This document shows positions 46,994-57,542 of a stretch of DNA of 64,000 nucleotides, piece after piece (positions within the stretch are counted from its first letter, which is position 1; the number at the start of each line of letters is the position of its first letter). Position numbers and translations under genes: made by a program. The notes under the pieces are model-generated. The model was given only the letters and a program-made list of their open reading frames with translations. It searched no databases and was not told the origin of the DNA. Origin of the DNA: Luteimonas granuli (GTDB taxonomy: Bacteria; Pseudomonadota; Gammaproteobacteria; Xanthomonadales; Xanthomonadaceae); contig NZ_CP042218.1 in assembly GCF_007795095.1 (NCBI RefSeq), positions 2,831,001-2,895,000 on the forward strand, written 5' to 3'.

Positions 46994-48066
46994 GCCGCTG
47001 CTCCCGATGGCGCCGGCATCCGGCGGGGCGGCAGGCCGCGGACCGCGTCGGCGATGGCGCGGATGTGGGCCGGCGTGGTGCCGCAGCAGCCGCCGACCAG
47101 GTTGAGCAGGCCCGAGCGCGCGAACTCCTCCAGCATCGTGGCCATCTCCTCCGGCGTCTCGTCGTACTCGGCGAAGGCGTTGGGCAGGCCGGCGTTCGGG
47201 TGGGCGCTGACGAAGCAGTCGGCCACCTGCGCCAGGGTCTCGACGTGCGGCCGCAGCTCCTTCGCGCCCAGGGCGCAGTTCAGGCCCATGGCCAGCGGTC
47301 GGGCATGCGACATCGAGATGTGGAAGGCCTCCGCGGTCTGCCCGGACAGCGTGCGCCCCGAGGCATCGGTGATGGTCCCCGAGATCATCACCGGCAGCCG
47401 CGCACCGCGGGCGTCGAACGCCTCCCCGATCGCGAACAGCGCGGCCTTGGCGTTGAGCGTGTCGAAGATGGTCTCGATCATCAGGACGTCGACTCCGCCG
47501 TCGATGAGTCCGTCGATCGCCACTCGGTAGTCCTCGCGGAGGGCGTCGAAGCAGGTGTTGCGGAAGCCGGGATCGTTGACGTCGGGGCTGATCGAGGCGG
47601 TGCGGCTTGTGGGGCCGATCACGCCGATGGCGAAGCGCGGGCGGTCCGGGGTCGCGGCCTCCGCCGCGTCGCAGGCCGCGCGTGCCAGCCGCGCGGCCTC
47701 GAGGTTGAGCTCGCGCACCAGATGCTCCAGACCGTAGTCGGCCTGGCTGACCGCGGTGGAATTGAAGGTGTTGGTCTCGACCAGGTCGGCACCGGCCTCG
47801 AGGTACGCGGCGTGGATCCCGGCGATCAGCTCGGGCCGGGTCAGGCTCAACAGGTCGTTGTTGCCCTTGAGGTCGTGGCCGCGGCCGTCGCCGGGGTGCT
47901 CCTGGTCGTAGCCGTTGGCGAAACGCGCGCCGCGGTAGTCGGCCTCGTCCAGGCGGTGGGTCTGGATCATCGTGCCCATGGCGCCGTCGATGACCAGGAT
48001 GCGTTCGGCGAGTGCGGCCTCCAGGAGCGCCACGCGCGCGGGGTACAGCCAGGGGTGTCGGTTCAT
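46990..48066 (-). CDS. metH: Methionine synthase, homocysteine-binding domain (MetH1)
   Basis: A 358-aa protein equal to the first domain of MetH, a zinc-dependent homocysteine S-methyltransferase barrel. [20 protein letters not shown] is the N-terminal signature; zinc ligands are the Cys in [13 protein letters not shown] and the Cys pair in [14 protein letters not shown]. It must work together with MetH2, which supplies B12 and folate domains. Its ATG overlaps the ArsR-methyltransferase stop and its stop overlaps the MetH2 GTG, so the three are tightly coupled. Confidence 0.94.
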
Positions 48067-48992
48067 GGCTTGCCTGCGATGAGCGAAATGACTTCGAAGT
48101 GCGGCGGGCGCTTCTCGCGGGTGACCGTTTCGCAGGACTGCAGGACGAGGCCGGCCCTGTCGACGAAACGGCGCAGCTCCCTGTCGGTGAAGCCGAGGTT
48201 GACGTGGCCGAAGGCCTCGACCGCCGCCCGGTGGCCGTGGCGCGCCAGGCTGGTGAGCAGCAGCCGGCCGCCGGGCCGAAGCACGCGGGCACCCTCGGCC
48301 ACGGCCTGGGCCGGCTTTCCGGCATAGGTCAAGGCGTGCATCAGCACCACCAGGTCGAAGCTGCCGTCGTCGAAGGGCAGGGCGTGCATGTCGGCCTCGT
48401 GGACCTCGACGTTGCGATAGCGCTTCAGCCGCTCGCGCGCGGCCGCCACCACGCGGGGGCTGGCGTCGATGCAGACGTAGCGGTGGGCGTGCGGCGCCAG
48501 CAGTTCGGCCAGTACGCCGTCGCCGGACGCGATGTCGAGCACGTCGCCGGTCTCGAGCAGGGGAAGGGCCGAGCGCGCCATGGCCTCCCAGGTGCGGCCG
48601 GGGGAATAGTGCCGCTCCATGTCTCCGGCCACCGAGTCCGCCCAGTTCTGGTCGGCGGCGCGCATGGCCAGCACGCCGGCCACGCGCTCGGCGTCCTGGC
48701 GCAGCAGCGGATCGTCGCTGCCGTCGCGCAGGGTCTGCCACAGCGCGCGCTGCGCCGGGTCGAGGTGGTCCTCGTCGAAACGGTAGTAGGCGGAGACACC
48801 GGCGCGACGGTCGCGCACCAGCCCGGCCTCCTTGAGGCGGGCGAGATGGGTGGAGACCCGTGGCTGGGCGAGGCGGGTGATGGCCGAGAGTTCGGCGACG
48901 GTCAGTTCCTCGCCGTCGAGCAGCGCCAACAGACGCACCCGGGTGGCGTCGGCAAGCACCTTGAGGTGGTTCGACCAGGCTTCGAGGTCCAT
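48063..48992 (-). CDS. ArsR-family regulator fused to SAM-dependent methyltransferase
   Basis: A 309-aa two-domain protein. Residues 1-90 are an ArsR winged helix ([39 protein letters not shown]) without the metal-binding cysteines. Residues about 130-309 form a class I methyltransferase (motif [16 protein letters not shown], then [20 protein letters not shown]). Gene order with metH1-metH2 suggests it senses SAM or SAH and controls the methionine cycle, as described for SahR-type ArsR proteins; direct proof is lacking. The ATG lies beside an AT-rich palindrome, with no Shine-Dalgarno. Confidence 0.9.
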   Translation of the reverse strand: MDLEAWSNHLKVLADATRVRLLALLDGEELTVAELSAITRLAQPRVSTHLARLKEAGLVRDRRAGVSAYYRFDEDHLDPAQRALWQTLRDGSDDPLLRQDAERVAGVLAMRAADQNWADSVAGDMERHYSPGRTWEAMARSALPLLETGDVLDIASGDGVLAELLAPHAHRYVCIDASPRVVAAARERLKRYRNVEVHEADMHALPFDDGSFDLVVLMHALTYAGKPAQAVAEGARVLRPGGRLLLTSLARHGHRAAVEAFGHVNLGFTDRELRRFVDRAGLVLQSCETVTREKRPPHFEVISLIAGKP

Positions 48993-49002
48993 ATATATCT
49001 TC

Positions 49003-49022
49003 GCATCGCGATATAGCGATGC
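49003..49022 (-). promoter_or_regulatory. Palindromic operator/promoter of the ArsR-MT-metH operon
   Basis: GCATCGC (49003-49009) and GCGATGC (49016-49022) are perfect inverted arms around GATATA. On the minus strand TATATC (49010-49015) in the centre can serve as the -10 box, giving a leader of about 10 nt before the ATG at 48992. The surroundings (ATATATAT at 48991-48998) are strikingly AT-rich for this genome. Confidence 0.65.
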
Positions 49023-49138
49023 ATTCTCCGCGCGGGTGCCGGGCGGGTCAAGCGTGGCGGTCGGTGTGCATGCTGCAACGCGACATCAAGAGGGACGTCG
49101 ACGTGCCGTCGCCTGTCGATGCTCGATGGCGGGCAGGC

Positions 49139-49144
49139 TAGAAT
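49139..49144 (+). promoter_or_regulatory. Putative -10 box of the acyl-CoA dehydrogenase gene
   Basis: TAGAAT in GGCTAGAATAC, 57 nt before the GTG start at 49202. No clear -35. The rest of 49023-49138 shows no gene. Confidence 0.4.
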
Positions 49145-49201
49145 ACGGGTCTTTCCATCGGTCGCCGCGCCCGCGTGCGGCGCGAACCCCCGGAGCAGCG
49201 C

Positions 49202-50351
49202 GTGGATTTCAGCTTTACCGAAGAGCAGTTGATGATCCAGGACGTGGCCCGCCGCATCGCGCGGGAGAAGATCGCGCCGAGCGCCGAGCACCACGACCGG
49301 ACCGGCGAGTTCCCCCTCGACAACATCCGCCTGCTGGGCGAGAACGGCCTGATGGGCATCGAGGTGCCGGTCGAGTACGGCGGAGCGGGCATGGACCCGG
49401 TGGCCTATGTGCTGGCCATGGTGGAAGTGGCCGCGGGCGATGCCGCTCACTCCACCATCATGTCGGTCAACAACTCGCTGTTCTGCAACGGCATCCTCAC
49501 CCACGGCACGGAGGAGCAGAAGCGGCTCTACGTGAGCGCCATCGCGGAGGGGCGCGAGATCGGCGCCTTCGCGCTGACCGAGCCGCAGTCGGGCTCCGAC
49601 GCCACCGCCATGCGCTGCCGCGCCGTGAAGCAGGCCGACGGCAGCTACGTGGTCAACGGCAAGAAGAGCTGGATCACGTCCGGCCCGGTGGCGAAGTACA
49701 TCGTGCTGTTCGCCCTGACAGATCCGGACAAGGGCGCGCGCGGCATCACCGCCTTCGTCATCGATACCGCGCGCGAGGGCTTCAGCCGCGGCAAGACCGA
49801 GCCCAAGCTCGGGATCCGCGCCTCGGCCACCTGCGAAATCGAGTTCAACGACTACGTGGTGAAGGCCGACGAGGTCCTGGGCCAGGAGGGCGAGGGCTTC
49901 AAAATCGCCATGGGCGTGCTCGACGCCGGGCGCATCGGCATCGCCAGCCAGGCCATCGGCATCGCCCGCGCCGCCTACGAGGCCACGATCGAGTACGTGA
50001 AGGAGCGCAAGGCCTTCGGCGCGCCGATCGGCACCTTCCAGATGACCCAGGCCAAGATCGCGGACATGAAGTGCAGGCTCGACGCGGCCCTGCTGCTGAC
50101 CCTGCGCGCGGCCTGGACCAAGGGCCAGGGCCAGCGCTTCAGCAACGAGGCCGCGATCGCCAAGCTGGTGGCGTCCGAAGCCGCGATGTGGATCACCCAC
50201 CAGGCGCTGCAGATCCACGGCGGCATGGGCTATTCGAAGGAGATGCCCATCGAGCGCTACTTCCCGCGACGCCAAGATCACCGAAATCTACGAGGGGACC
50301 AGCGAGATCCAGCGACTGGTGATCGCCCGGCATGAGACCGGGCTGCGCTGA
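49202..50351 (+). pseudogene. Acyl-CoA dehydrogenase, apparent +1 frameshift near the 3' end
   Basis: Starts GTG (GGAG at 49192-49195) with VDFSFTEEQLMIQDVARRIA and keeps all family motifs: FALTEPQSGSDATAM, KKSWITSG, GFKIAMGVLDAGRIGIASQA, QIHGGMGYSKEMPIERY. The continuation DAKITEIYEGTSEIQRLVIA is one base out of frame because TTCCCGCGAC at 50261-50270 has one C too many. The restored protein is 382 aa and ends at 50351. The Glu of YEGTSEIQ, the catalytic base in many acyl-CoA dehydrogenases, lies after the shift, so the literal product (ending at 50335) would be inactive. FAD-dependent oxidation of short- or medium-chain acyl-CoA is the family reaction. Confidence 0.9.
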
Positions 50352-50512
50352 CGTTCACACGCCGGTGCAGCCCGTGCCCGCCATCTGCCACCTCCGCCAC
50401 TCCGAGCCGGTCCCGACCACGGGCGCCGGCGCCCCGGCGGCCCTCCGTTCCTGACGACCATGCCCTCCCGGCCCGTGCCTGTGCGCGGGCCTCATTGCAT
50501 CCGGAAACCGAC

Positions 50513-53500
50513 ATGAGCACTGCACGCAAGAAGGCCCCTGCAAACACCGCCACCACCAAGGCCGGCGCCCGCAAGTCCGCGGCCGGCGAGCGCGGCGCAG
50601 CCGCGCGCGACGCCAGGCTGCTCGATCCCGTCATCGCCGCCGTGCGCAGGCGCGCAGGCAAGGCCGGCGCCGACGACGCCGTCGCCTTCGCGTCCGCCTT
50701 CTACGGGCGCATGGGCGAGGACGAGATCGGGCTGCACGACGCCGACGGCTGGGCCGCCCTGGCCACCGACTTCCTCGCCTTCCTCGGCAAGCGCAAGCCG
50801 GGCACGGCCAGCGTGCGCCTGTTCAACCCGACCCTGGCCGGCCATGGCTGGGAAAGCCAGCACACGGTGCTGCAGATCGCCAACGACGACATGCCGTTCC
50901 TGGTCGACTCGGTGACCATGGCCCTGGCCGAGCTGGGTGTCGGCGTGCACGTGCTCGGCCATCCGGTCGTGGCGCTGAAGCGCGACCGCGGCGGCAGGCT
51001 GCAGTCCGTGGGCGAGGGCGCCTCCGAATCGCTGATGCACCTGGAGATCGACCGCCAGTCGCCGGAAGGCTGCGCCCGCATCGAGGCCGCCGTGCACGGC
51101 GTGCTGGGCGACGTGCGCATGATCGTCGAGGACTGGAAGGAAATGCGGGCGCGCATGGAAGAGGTGGCCGACGGCCTTGCCGATGCGTCGATGCCGGTGT
51201 CCGACGCCGAGCGCGCCGAGATGCAGGCCTTCCTGCGCTGGGCCGCCGACAACCACTTCACCTTCTTCGGCTACCGCGAGTACGAGGTGGTGAAGAAGGG
51301 CCGCGACGAGGTCCTGCAGGCGGTGGAAGGCAGCGGCCTGGGCCTGCTGCGCGGCCGCGACGTCGGCAAGCCGCGGCTGCTGAGCACGGTCGGCGCGCAG
51401 CGCACCGAGCGCGCGGTGGAGCCGCTGATCCTGACCAAGACCAACGCCCGCTCCACGATCCACCGTCCGGGCTACATGGACTACATCGGCGTGCTCGGCT
51501 TCGACGGCAAGAGCGGCAAGGCAACGACCGAGAAGCGCTTCCTCGGTCTCTACACCTCCAGCGCCTACAACCGCCGCCCCTGGGACATTCCGATCGTGCG
51601 CGACCGTCACGAGCAGGTCATGGCCGCTTCGGGCCTGATCGATACCGGCCACAGCGGCAAGGCGCTCAAGCACATCCTCGAGACCCTGCCGCGCGACGAG
51701 CTGTTCCAGGCCTCCAGCGCCGAACTGCACCGCGTGGCCAGTGGCATCCTCGGACTGCAGGAGCGCGTGCGCAGCCGCCTGTTCCTGCGCCGCGACCACT
51801 ACGGCCGCTTCTATTCCGTGCTCGCCTACGTGCCGCGCGACCGCTACAACACCGAGGTCCGCCTGCGGGTGGAGGCGATGCTCAGGGATGTGCTGGGAGC
51901 CGACCACGTCGACACCAACGTCAGCCTCGGCGAGTCGCCGCTGGCCCAGCTGCACATGCTGGTGCGACCGCGTACCGGCGAGGCGGTCGAGGTCGACGAG
52001 GCCGCGCTGCAGGCGCAGCTGGCGGCGATCGTCCGCAACTGGCAGGACGACCTGCGCGAGGCGCTGATCGCCGCCCACGGCGAGGCCCGCGGCCTGGCCC
52101 TGGCATCGGGCTGGGGCCGTGCGCTTCCGGTGCAGTACATCGAGCGCGCCACGCCGGCCGTCGCCGCGGGCGACGTGGGCCGCCTGGATGCGCTCTCCGG
52201 TGCCGACGACCTGCGCCTGAGCCTGCAGCGCGCTGCGCTCCACCAGCCGGGCGAAGGCGTGCTGCGCCTCAAGCTCTACCGCGCCGGCCACGACATCCCG
52301 CTCTCCGACGTGCTCCCGATGATGGAGAACATGGGCCTGCGCGTGATCGCCGAGCACCCGCACCGGCTCGAGAACACCGCGCCCGACGCCCGCGTGCGCG
52401 TGGCCTACATCCAGGACTTCGAGGTCGAAGTCATCGGCGGCGCCGAGCCCGACGCGACCCTGTTCGAGGAGGGCTTCGCCAGCCTCTGGCGCGGCGACGC
52501 CGAGAACGACGGCTTCAATCGCCTGATCGCCGCCGCCAGCCTTGGCTGGCGCCAGGTGTCGATGCTGCGTGCGTACTGCAAGTACCTGCTTCAGGTCGGC
52601 GTGCCGTTCTCGCAGAGCTATGTGGAAGAGACCCTCGCCCGCTATCCGCGGCTGGCGCGTGCCCTGGTCGCGCTCTTCGAGGCCCGCTTCGATCCCGCCG
52701 TGGCGGAGAAGGGGCGCAAGGCCGCCATGGCCTCGGCGCACGCCACCATCAGGGAGCTGCTCGAGGGCGTGGCCAGCCTCGACGAGGACCGCATCCTGCG
52801 CGGTTACGTCGGCGTGATCGAGGCCACGCTGCGCACCAACTACTACCAGGTCGGCGCCGACGGCGCACCGAAGGACTACATCGCGTTCAAGTTCGATTCG
52901 GCCCTGGTGCCGGACCTGCCGAAGCCGCGTCCCTACCGCGAGATCTTCGTCTGCGGCCCGCGCGTCGAAGGCACCCATCTGCGCTTCGGCCCGGTGGCCC
53001 GCGGCGGCCTGCGCTGGTCCGACCGCCGCGAGGACTTCCGGACCGAGGTGCTGGGCCTGGTGAAGGCGCAGATGGTGAAGAACACCGTGATCGTGCCGGT
53101 CGGCTCGAAGGGTGGCTTCATCGTCAAGCGCCCGCCGGTGGGCGGCGACCGCGACGCCATCCAGGCCGAGGGCATCGCCTGCTACCGCCGCTTCATCAGC
53201 GGCCTGCTGGACCTGACCGACAACCTCAGCATCGAGGGCGAGGTGCTGCCGCCGGCGAACGTGGTCCGCCACGACGCGCCGGATCCGTACATGGTGGTCG
53301 CCGCCGACAAGGGCACCGCGACCTTCTCCGACATCGCCAACGGCATCGCCCGCGACTACGGCTACTGGCTCGACGACGCCTTCGCCTCCGGCGGCTCGGT
53401 CGGCTACGACCACAAGGGCATGGGCATCACCGCCCGCGGCGCCTGGGAGTCGGTCAAGCGCCACTTCCGCGCTCTCGGCCACGACACCCAGAAGCAGGAC

Positions 53501-55399
53501 TTCACCGTGGCCGGCATCGGCGACATGTCCGGCGACGTGTTCGGCAACGGGATGCTGCTGTCGAAGCACATCCGCCTGGTGGCGGCGATGGACCACCGCC
53601 ATGTCTTCATCGACCCGAACCCCGATTCGGCGACCTCGTACAAGGAGCGCCAGCGCCTGTTCAAGGTCCCGCGCTCGAGCTGGGACGACTACGACAAGAG
53701 CCTGATCAGCAAGGGCGGCGGCGTGTTCCCGCGCAGCGCTAAGTCGATCGCGGTGTCTCCGGAGATGCGCGAGGCGCTGGGCCTCGGGGACGGCGTGACC
53801 ACGATGAGCCCGAACGAGCTGATGTCGGCGGTGCTGAAGGCGCCGGTCGACCTGCTCTGGAACGGCGGCATCGGCACCTACGTCAAGGGCAGCACCGAGA
53901 CCCACGCCGACGTCGGCGACCGCGCCAACAACGCCATCCGCGTCAACGGCGGCGAACTGCGCTGCCGCGTGGTGGGCGAGGGCGGCAACCTGGGCATGAC
54001 CCAGCGCGGCCGCATCGAGGCCGCGCAGGCGGGCGTGATCCTCAACACCGACTTCATCGACAACTCCGCCGGCGTCGACACCTCCGACCACGAGGTGAAC
54101 ATCAAGATCCTGCTCAACGCGCAGGTGCAGGCGGGCAAGCTGAAGCTGGAGGAGCGCAACAAGCTGCTCAAGGCCATGACCGACGAGGTCGCCGGCCTCG
54201 TGCTGCACGACAACTACCGCCAGAACCAGGCGATCAGCCTGATGGAGCGGATGAGCGTGCCGCGCCTGGGGTCCAAGCAGCACTTCATCCAGGTGCTGGA
54301 GTCGCGCGGCCAGCTCGACCGCCAGATCGAGTACCTGCCCAGCGACGCCGAGTTCGCCGAGCGCAAGGCGCGCAACCAGGGTCTGACCCGGCCGGAGCTG
54401 GCGGTGCTGCTGTCCTACTCGAAGCTGGTCGCGTTCGAGCAGCTGCTCGACTCCGACATCCCGGAGGATCCGTACCTGTCGCGCGAGCTCCAGCGCTACT
54501 TCCCGCAGCCGCTGCAGGCGAAATACGCGAAGGCGATGGAGCAGCACCGCCTGAAGCGGGAGATCATCGCCACCGCGGTCACCAACTCGACCATCAACCG
54601 CATGGGCGCGACCTTCCTGCTGCGCATGCAGGAGGACAGCGGGCGTACCCCGGCCGAGGTCGCCAAGGCGTTCACGGTGACCCGCGAGACCATCGAGGCG
54701 CGTTCGCTGTGGGCGCAGATCGATGCGCTCGACGGCAAGGTGGCGGAGTCGGTGCAGATCGACGCCCTGCAGGTGATCTGGGCGCTGCAACGCTCCTTCA
54801 CCCGCTGGCTGCTGGCGCGGCCCGGCGCCCTGCCGACCATCACCAGCGCGGTCGAGCGCTACCACGACGGCTTCCAGGCCATCTACAGCGGCGAGGGCAT
54901 CCTCACCGCGGCGCAGCGTCCGGCCTACGAGCAGTCGCTGGCCGACTGGCGTGCGAAGGGCATGCCCGCCGAGCTCGCCGGCCAGCTGGCGGCGCTGCCC
55001 TACCTGGAGTCCAGCCCCGACATCATCGAACTGGCGCGCGAGCGCAAGCGCAAGCCGGACGAGGTCGCGCGGGTGCACTTCCGCCTCGCCGACGCGCTCG
55101 GCCTGCCGTGGCTCGTACAACAGATCGATGCCCTGGCGGTGGACGGACGCTGGCACGCGGTGGCCCATGGCGCGCTGCGCGACGAGCTGGCCGCACAGCA
55201 CCGGGCCCTGGCCGGCCAGGTGCTGTCGATGCCCGGCCGCGATGCCGACGCCAAGGTCGCCCAGTGGATCGGTCGCGACGACCCCGCGCTGAAGTTCACG
55301 CTCGCCATGCTCGCCGAACTCGCGGCCCAGAAGTCCCTGGACTACCCGACCGCGTCGGTGGCCGTGCGCAGGCTCGGCCAGCTCGCCAGCGCGGGCTGA
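50513..55399 (+). CDS. gdhB: NAD-specific glutamate dehydrogenase, large (about 180 kDa) type
   Basis: A 1,628-aa enzyme of the Bac_GDH family that deaminates glutamate to 2-oxoglutarate, usually for catabolism. The ATG at 50513 gives a Lys/Ala-rich N-terminal tail; an in-frame TTG at 50495 would add six residues. The long N-terminal region holds ACT-like regulatory modules ([20 protein letters not shown]). The catalytic core includes [60 protein letters not shown] and the Rossmann part [20 protein letters not shown]. Activity feeds 2-oxoglutarate to SucAB-LpdA elsewhere in this window. A textbook terminator follows the stop. Confidence 0.95.
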   Translation: MSTARKKAPANTATTKAGARKSAAGERGAAARDARLLDPVIAAVRRRAGKAGADDAVAFASAFYGRMGEDEIGLHDADGWAALATDFLAFLGKRKPGTASVRLFNPTLAGHGWESQHTVLQIANDDMPFLVDSVTMALAELGVGVHVLGHPVVALKRDRGGRLQSVGEGASESLMHLEIDRQSPEGCARIEAAVHGVLGDVRMIVEDWKEMRARMEEVADGLADASMPVSDAERAEMQAFLRWAADNHFTFFGYREYEVVKKGRDEVLQAVEGSGLGLLRGRDVGKPRLLSTVGAQRTERAVEPLILTKTNARSTIHRPGYMDYIGVLGFDGKSGKATTEKRFLGLYTSSAYNRRPWDIPIVRDRHEQVMAASGLIDTGHSGKALKHILETLPRDELFQASSAELHRVASGILGLQERVRSRLFLRRDHYGRFYSVLAYVPRDRYNTEVRLRVEAMLRDVLGADHVDTNVSLGESPLAQLHMLVRPRTGEAVEVDEAALQAQLAAIVRNWQDDLREALIAAHGEARGLALASGWGRALPVQYIERATPAVAAGDVGRLDALSGADDLRLSLQRAALHQPGEGVLRLKLYRAGHDIPLSDVLPMMENMGLRVIAEHPHRLENTAPDARVRVAYIQDFEVEVIGGAEPDATLFEEGFASLWRGDAENDGFNRLIAAASLGWRQVSMLRAYCKYLLQVGVPFSQSYVEETLARYPRLARALVALFEARFDPAVAEKGRKAAMASAHATIRELLEGVASLDEDRILRGYVGVIEATLRTNYYQVGADGAPKDYIAFKFDSALVPDLPKPRPYREIFVCGPRVEGTHLRFGPVARGGLRWSDRREDFRTEVLGLVKAQMVKNTVIVPVGSKGGFIVKRPPVGGDRDAIQAEGIACYRRFISGLLDLTDNLSIEGEVLPPANVVRHDAPDPYMVVAADKGTATFSDIANGIARDYGYWLDDAFASGGSVGYDHKGMGITARGAWESVKRHFRALGHDTQKQDFTVAGIGDMSGDVFGNGMLLSKHIRLVAAMDHRHVFIDPNPDSATSYKERQRLFKVPRSSWDDYDKSLISKGGGVFPRSAKSIAVSPEMREALGLGDGVTTMSPNELMSAVLKAPVDLLWNGGIGTYVKGSTETHADVGDRANNAIRVNGGELRCRVVGEGGNLGMTQRGRIEAAQAGVILNTDFIDNSAGVDTSDHEVNIKILLNAQVQAGKLKLEERNKLLKAMTDEVAGLVLHDNYRQNQAISLMERMSVPRLGSKQHFIQVLESRGQLDRQIEYLPSDAEFAERKARNQGLTRPELAVLLSYSKLVAFEQLLDSDIPEDPYLSRELQRYFPQPLQAKYAKAMEQHRLKREIIATAVTNSTINRMGATFLLRMQEDSGRTPAEVAKAFTVTRETIEARSLWAQIDALDGKVAESVQIDALQVIWALQRSFTRWLLARPGALPTITSAVERYHDGFQAIYSGEGILTAAQRPAYEQSLADWRAKGMPAELAGQLAALPYLESSPDIIELARERKRKPDEVARVHFRLADALGLPWLVQQIDALAVDGRWHAVAHGALRDELAAQHRALAGQVLSMPGRDADAKVAQWIGRDDPALKFTLAMLAELAAQKSLDYPTASVAVRRLGQLASAG

Positions 55400-55410
55400 G
55401 GCGCGGGCAT

Positions 55411-55442
55411 CCCCTTCCCCCGCCTTGCGGGGGAAGGGGTTT
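55411..55442 (+). terminator. Intrinsic terminator after gdhB
   Basis: A perfect 13-bp stem (55411-55423 with 55427-55439), 3-nt CTT loop, then TTT. It lies 11 bp past the gdhB stop and 7 bp before the nadK -10 box, so termination and the next promoter are almost touching. Confidence 0.8.
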
Positions 55443-55449
55443 GCTCCGG

Positions 55450-55455
55450 TATGCT
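55450..55455 (+). promoter_or_regulatory. Putative -10 box of nadK, leaderless arrangement
   Basis: TATGCT, 6 nt, then the nadK ATG at 55462. The terminator stem occupies the -35 zone. No Shine-Dalgarno adjoins the ATG. Confidence 0.45.
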
Positions 55456-55461
55456 GCGGGC

Positions 55462-56247
55462 ATGACCGGATCGCCGCGCATCGCCTTCCTCGCCAGTCCC
55501 GCAGCCGATGCCCAGGCCGCACTCGCCCGGTTCACCGGGCGCCATGGCCAGTGCCCGCCGGACGAGGCGGACATCCTCTGCACGCTGGGGGGCGATGGCT
55601 TCATGCTGCAGACCCTCCACCGCCACGGAGCGCTGGGCAAGCCGGTCTACGGGTTGAAGATGGGCACGGTCGGCTTCCTGATGAACCACTACCAGGGCCG
55701 CGAAGGCACGTTGCCCGACCTGATGGCGCGGCTGGAGGCGGCCGAGCCCGCCGTGCTGCGGCCGCTCGAGATGGTCGCCGCCACGGAGTCCGGCGCCACC
55801 GTCGGTTCGCTGGCCTACAACGAGGTCTCGCTGCTGCGGCAGACGCGGCAGGCGGCGCATGTCTCGGTCGAACTCAACGGCCAGGTCCGGCTGGACGAGC
55901 TGGTCTGCGACGGCGTCATGCTGGCCACGCCCGCCGGCAGCACCGCCTACAACTACTCCGCCCACGGCCCGATCCTGCCGCTGGGCTGCAGCGTGGTGGC
56001 CCTGACGCCGATCGCGGCGTTCCGGCCGCGGCGCTGGCGCGGCGCGCTGCTCAAGGCCGATACCGTGGTGCGCTTCCGCGTTCTCGACCCCTACAAGCGG
56101 CCGGTCAGCGCGACGGCCGACTCGCACGAGGTGCGCGACGTGGTCGAGGTCACCATCCAGGAGTCGCGCGACCGCACGGTCACCCTGCTGTTCGATCCCG
56201 AACACAACCTGGAAGAGCGGATCCTGAGCGAGCAGTTCGAGACCTGA
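55462..56247 (+). CDS. nadK: NAD kinase
   Basis: A 261-aa kinase that phosphorylates NAD+ to NADP+. The nucleotide-binding GGDG is at residues 43-46 ([20 protein letters not shown]); NTP/NAD motifs [11 protein letters not shown] and [20 protein letters not shown] are intact; the C-terminus ends [12 protein letters not shown]. Residues [14 protein letters not shown] match the proteobacterial type. Length is a little below E. coli (292 aa) because the N-terminus is short, as usual for xanthomonads. The only start fitting the family is the ATG at 55462. Confidence 0.95.
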   Translation: MTGSPRIAFLASPAADAQAALARFTGRHGQCPPDEADILCTLGGDGFMLQTLHRHGALGKPVYGLKMGTVGFLMNHYQGREGTLPDLMARLEAAEPAVLRPLEMVAATESGATVGSLAYNEVSLLRQTRQAAHVSVELNGQVRLDELVCDGVMLATPAGSTAYNYSAHGPILPLGCSVVALTPIAAFRPRRWRGALLKADTVVRFRVLDPYKRPVSATADSHEVRDVVEVTIQESRDRTVTLLFDPEHNLEERILSEQFET

Positions 56248-56277
56248 GTCGTCTCGCCGCCTGCGACGGTCGTCGCC

Positions 56278-56283
56278 CATACT
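56278..56283 (+). promoter_or_regulatory. Putative -10 box of the 5'-nucleotidase gene, leaderless arrangement
   Basis: CATACT, then CGCCGC, then the ATG at 56290. The 6-nt linker is identical to the one before mtnA. Confidence 0.4.
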
Positions 56284-56289
56284 CGCCGC

Positions 56290-57198
56290 ATGCCTTCCGA
56301 CATCCTGCCGCCGCTGACCGTCGCCATTTCCTCGCGGGCGCTGTTCGACCTCGAGGCCAGCCACGCGCTGTTCGAGCGCGACGGCATCGATGCCTACGCC
56401 GAGCACCAGCGCGCCAACGAGGACGAGATCCTCGAGCCGGGCATCGCCTTCCCGCTGGTGCGCAAGCTGCTGGCGCTCAACGCGGGTGCGGCGCCGGACG
56501 CGCCGCGGGTGGAGGTGATCCTGCTCTCTCGGAACTCGGCCGACACCGGCCTGCGCATCTTCAACTCCATCCAGCACCATGGCCTGGCGATCGCGCGCGC
56601 CACCTTCACCTCGGGCGAGCCGACCTGGCCCTATATCCGGCCGTTCGGAGCCCAGCTGTTCCTGTCGGCCAATCCGGACTCGGTGCGCGCGGCGCTCGAG
56701 AACGGCGTGGCCGCGGCGACCATCCTCCCGGCCAAGGCGCCGGCGCACCGCCACGACCAGCTGCGCATCGCCTTCGACGGCGATGCCGTGATCTTCGGCG
56801 ACGAGGGTGAGCGGGTCTCGCGCGAGGCCGGTATCGAGGCCTTCCACCGCCACGAACTCGAGCGCGCACGCGAGCCGCTCTCCGGAGGCCCGTTCCGCGG
56901 CTTCCTCGATGCGCTGCACCACCTGCAGGCGGCCTACCCGCCGGGCGAAGCCTCGCCGATCCGCACCGCGCTGGTCACCGCGCGCTCGGCGCCGGCGCAC
57001 GAGCGCGTGATCCGCACGCTTCGCGAGTGGGGTGTGCGCCTGGACGAGGCGCTGTTCCTCGGCGGTCGCCCCAAGGGGCCGTTCCTCGACGTCTTCGGCG
57101 CCGACATCTTCTTCGACGATTCGCAGCACAACATCGACTCCGCCCGGCAGCATGTCGCCGCCGGCCATGTCCCGCACGGGGTGTCGAACTCAGGCTGA
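56290..57198 (+). CDS. 5'-nucleotidase (5_nucleotid family, cytosolic)
   Basis: A 302-aa protein without a signal peptide. TVAISSRALFDLEASHALFE at the N-terminus and RVEVILLSRNSADTGLRIFNS, ATFTSGEPTWPYIRPFGAQL and LRIAFDGDAVIFGDEGERV are characteristic of the bacterial 5'-nucleotidase family related to mammalian cytosolic cN-I; the FDGDAV and DIFFDDSQHNIDSA parts are HAD-like phosphatase elements. It should hydrolyse nucleoside monophosphates in the cytoplasm; which base it prefers is unknown. It lies 42 bp after nadK with its own -10 box. Confidence 0.88.
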   Translation: MPSDILPPLTVAISSRALFDLEASHALFERDGIDAYAEHQRANEDEILEPGIAFPLVRKLLALNAGAAPDAPRVEVILLSRNSADTGLRIFNSIQHHGLAIARATFTSGEPTWPYIRPFGAQLFLSANPDSVRAALENGVAAATILPAKAPAHRHDQLRIAFDGDAVIFGDEGERVSREAGIEAFHRHELERAREPLSGGPFRGFLDALHHLQAAYPPGEASPIRTALVTARSAPAHERVIRTLREWGVRLDEALFLGGRPKGPFLDVFGADIFFDDSQHNIDSARQHVAAGHVPHGVSNSG

Positions 57199-57199
57199 A

Positions 57200-57216
57200 C
57201 CGGGGTCCGGCCCCGG
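57200..57216 (+). terminator. Hairpin after the 5'-nucleotidase gene
   Basis: CCGGGG, TCCGG, CCCCGG form a 6-bp stem 1 nt past the stop. No T-run. Confidence 0.4.
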
Positions 57217-57232
57217 GCCGCGACGGCGGCTG

Positions 57233-57241
57233 TGCTAGTAT
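57233..57241 (+). promoter_or_regulatory. Extended -10 promoter of the tmm leader
   Basis: TG-C-TAGTAT has the extended -10 form (TGn before the hexamer), which can work without a good -35 box; none is seen. It lies about 300 nt before the tmm start. Confidence 0.45.
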
Positions 57242-57542
57242 CGCCGCCGTTCCGCGCATTTTGCCGCCATCCGCTTCTGTTCGATCCGAAGTTCGCGGCC
57301 ATGCGGCCGCCTGCGGCCCGCGCGCGCGGGAACGCCATGCCCGATACGGCAGGAACGGAGCCACGCTCCGGTCGGGACGCCCGACGAGTCTTCCAGCGGT
57401 CCATCGGGTGCAGCCCGCTGACGCCGGGCTTCCGTGCGCCTTCCGGATGTCCACCCGACGCCCTGGCCGGCGCGTTGACGCGCGACGTTTCGCGCCTGGC
57501 CGCGCCTCGATCGGCGCGCCGTGAAAGGAGATGACAAACCAC

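Larger units (their letters stand above)
57199..57542 (+). other. Intergenic leader upstream of tmm, about 340 bp, structured
   Basis: After a terminator-like hairpin (57200-57216) comes an extended -10 box (57233-57241) implying a transcript that begins near 57248 and runs about 295 nt before the tmm ATG. Hairpins inside include 57356-57370 (CGGAG/CTCCG), immediately followed by 57371-57385 (GTCGGG/CCCGAC), and a small one at 57405-57417. The short open frames here look random (Pro/Arg/Ala-rich), so I call no gene; no known riboswitch class was recognised. Confidence 0.5.

Noticed and set aside
48993-49201. A cobalamin or SAM riboswitch before the metH operon
   Set aside because: The ArsR-methyltransferase start is directly beside the palindrome with a leader of only about 10 nt, leaving no room, and no B12-box or SAM-box motif was seen.
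50492-55522. A 1,676-codon open frame antisense to the glutamate dehydrogenase gene
   Set aside because: Same reason: a shadow frame in a high-GC gene, without recognisable domains or a ribosome site.
57232-57534. A 100-codon open frame before tmm
   Set aside because: It overlaps the promoter, has a random Arg/Ala/Pro composition, no ribosome site and no family likeness; the region is better explained as a leader.
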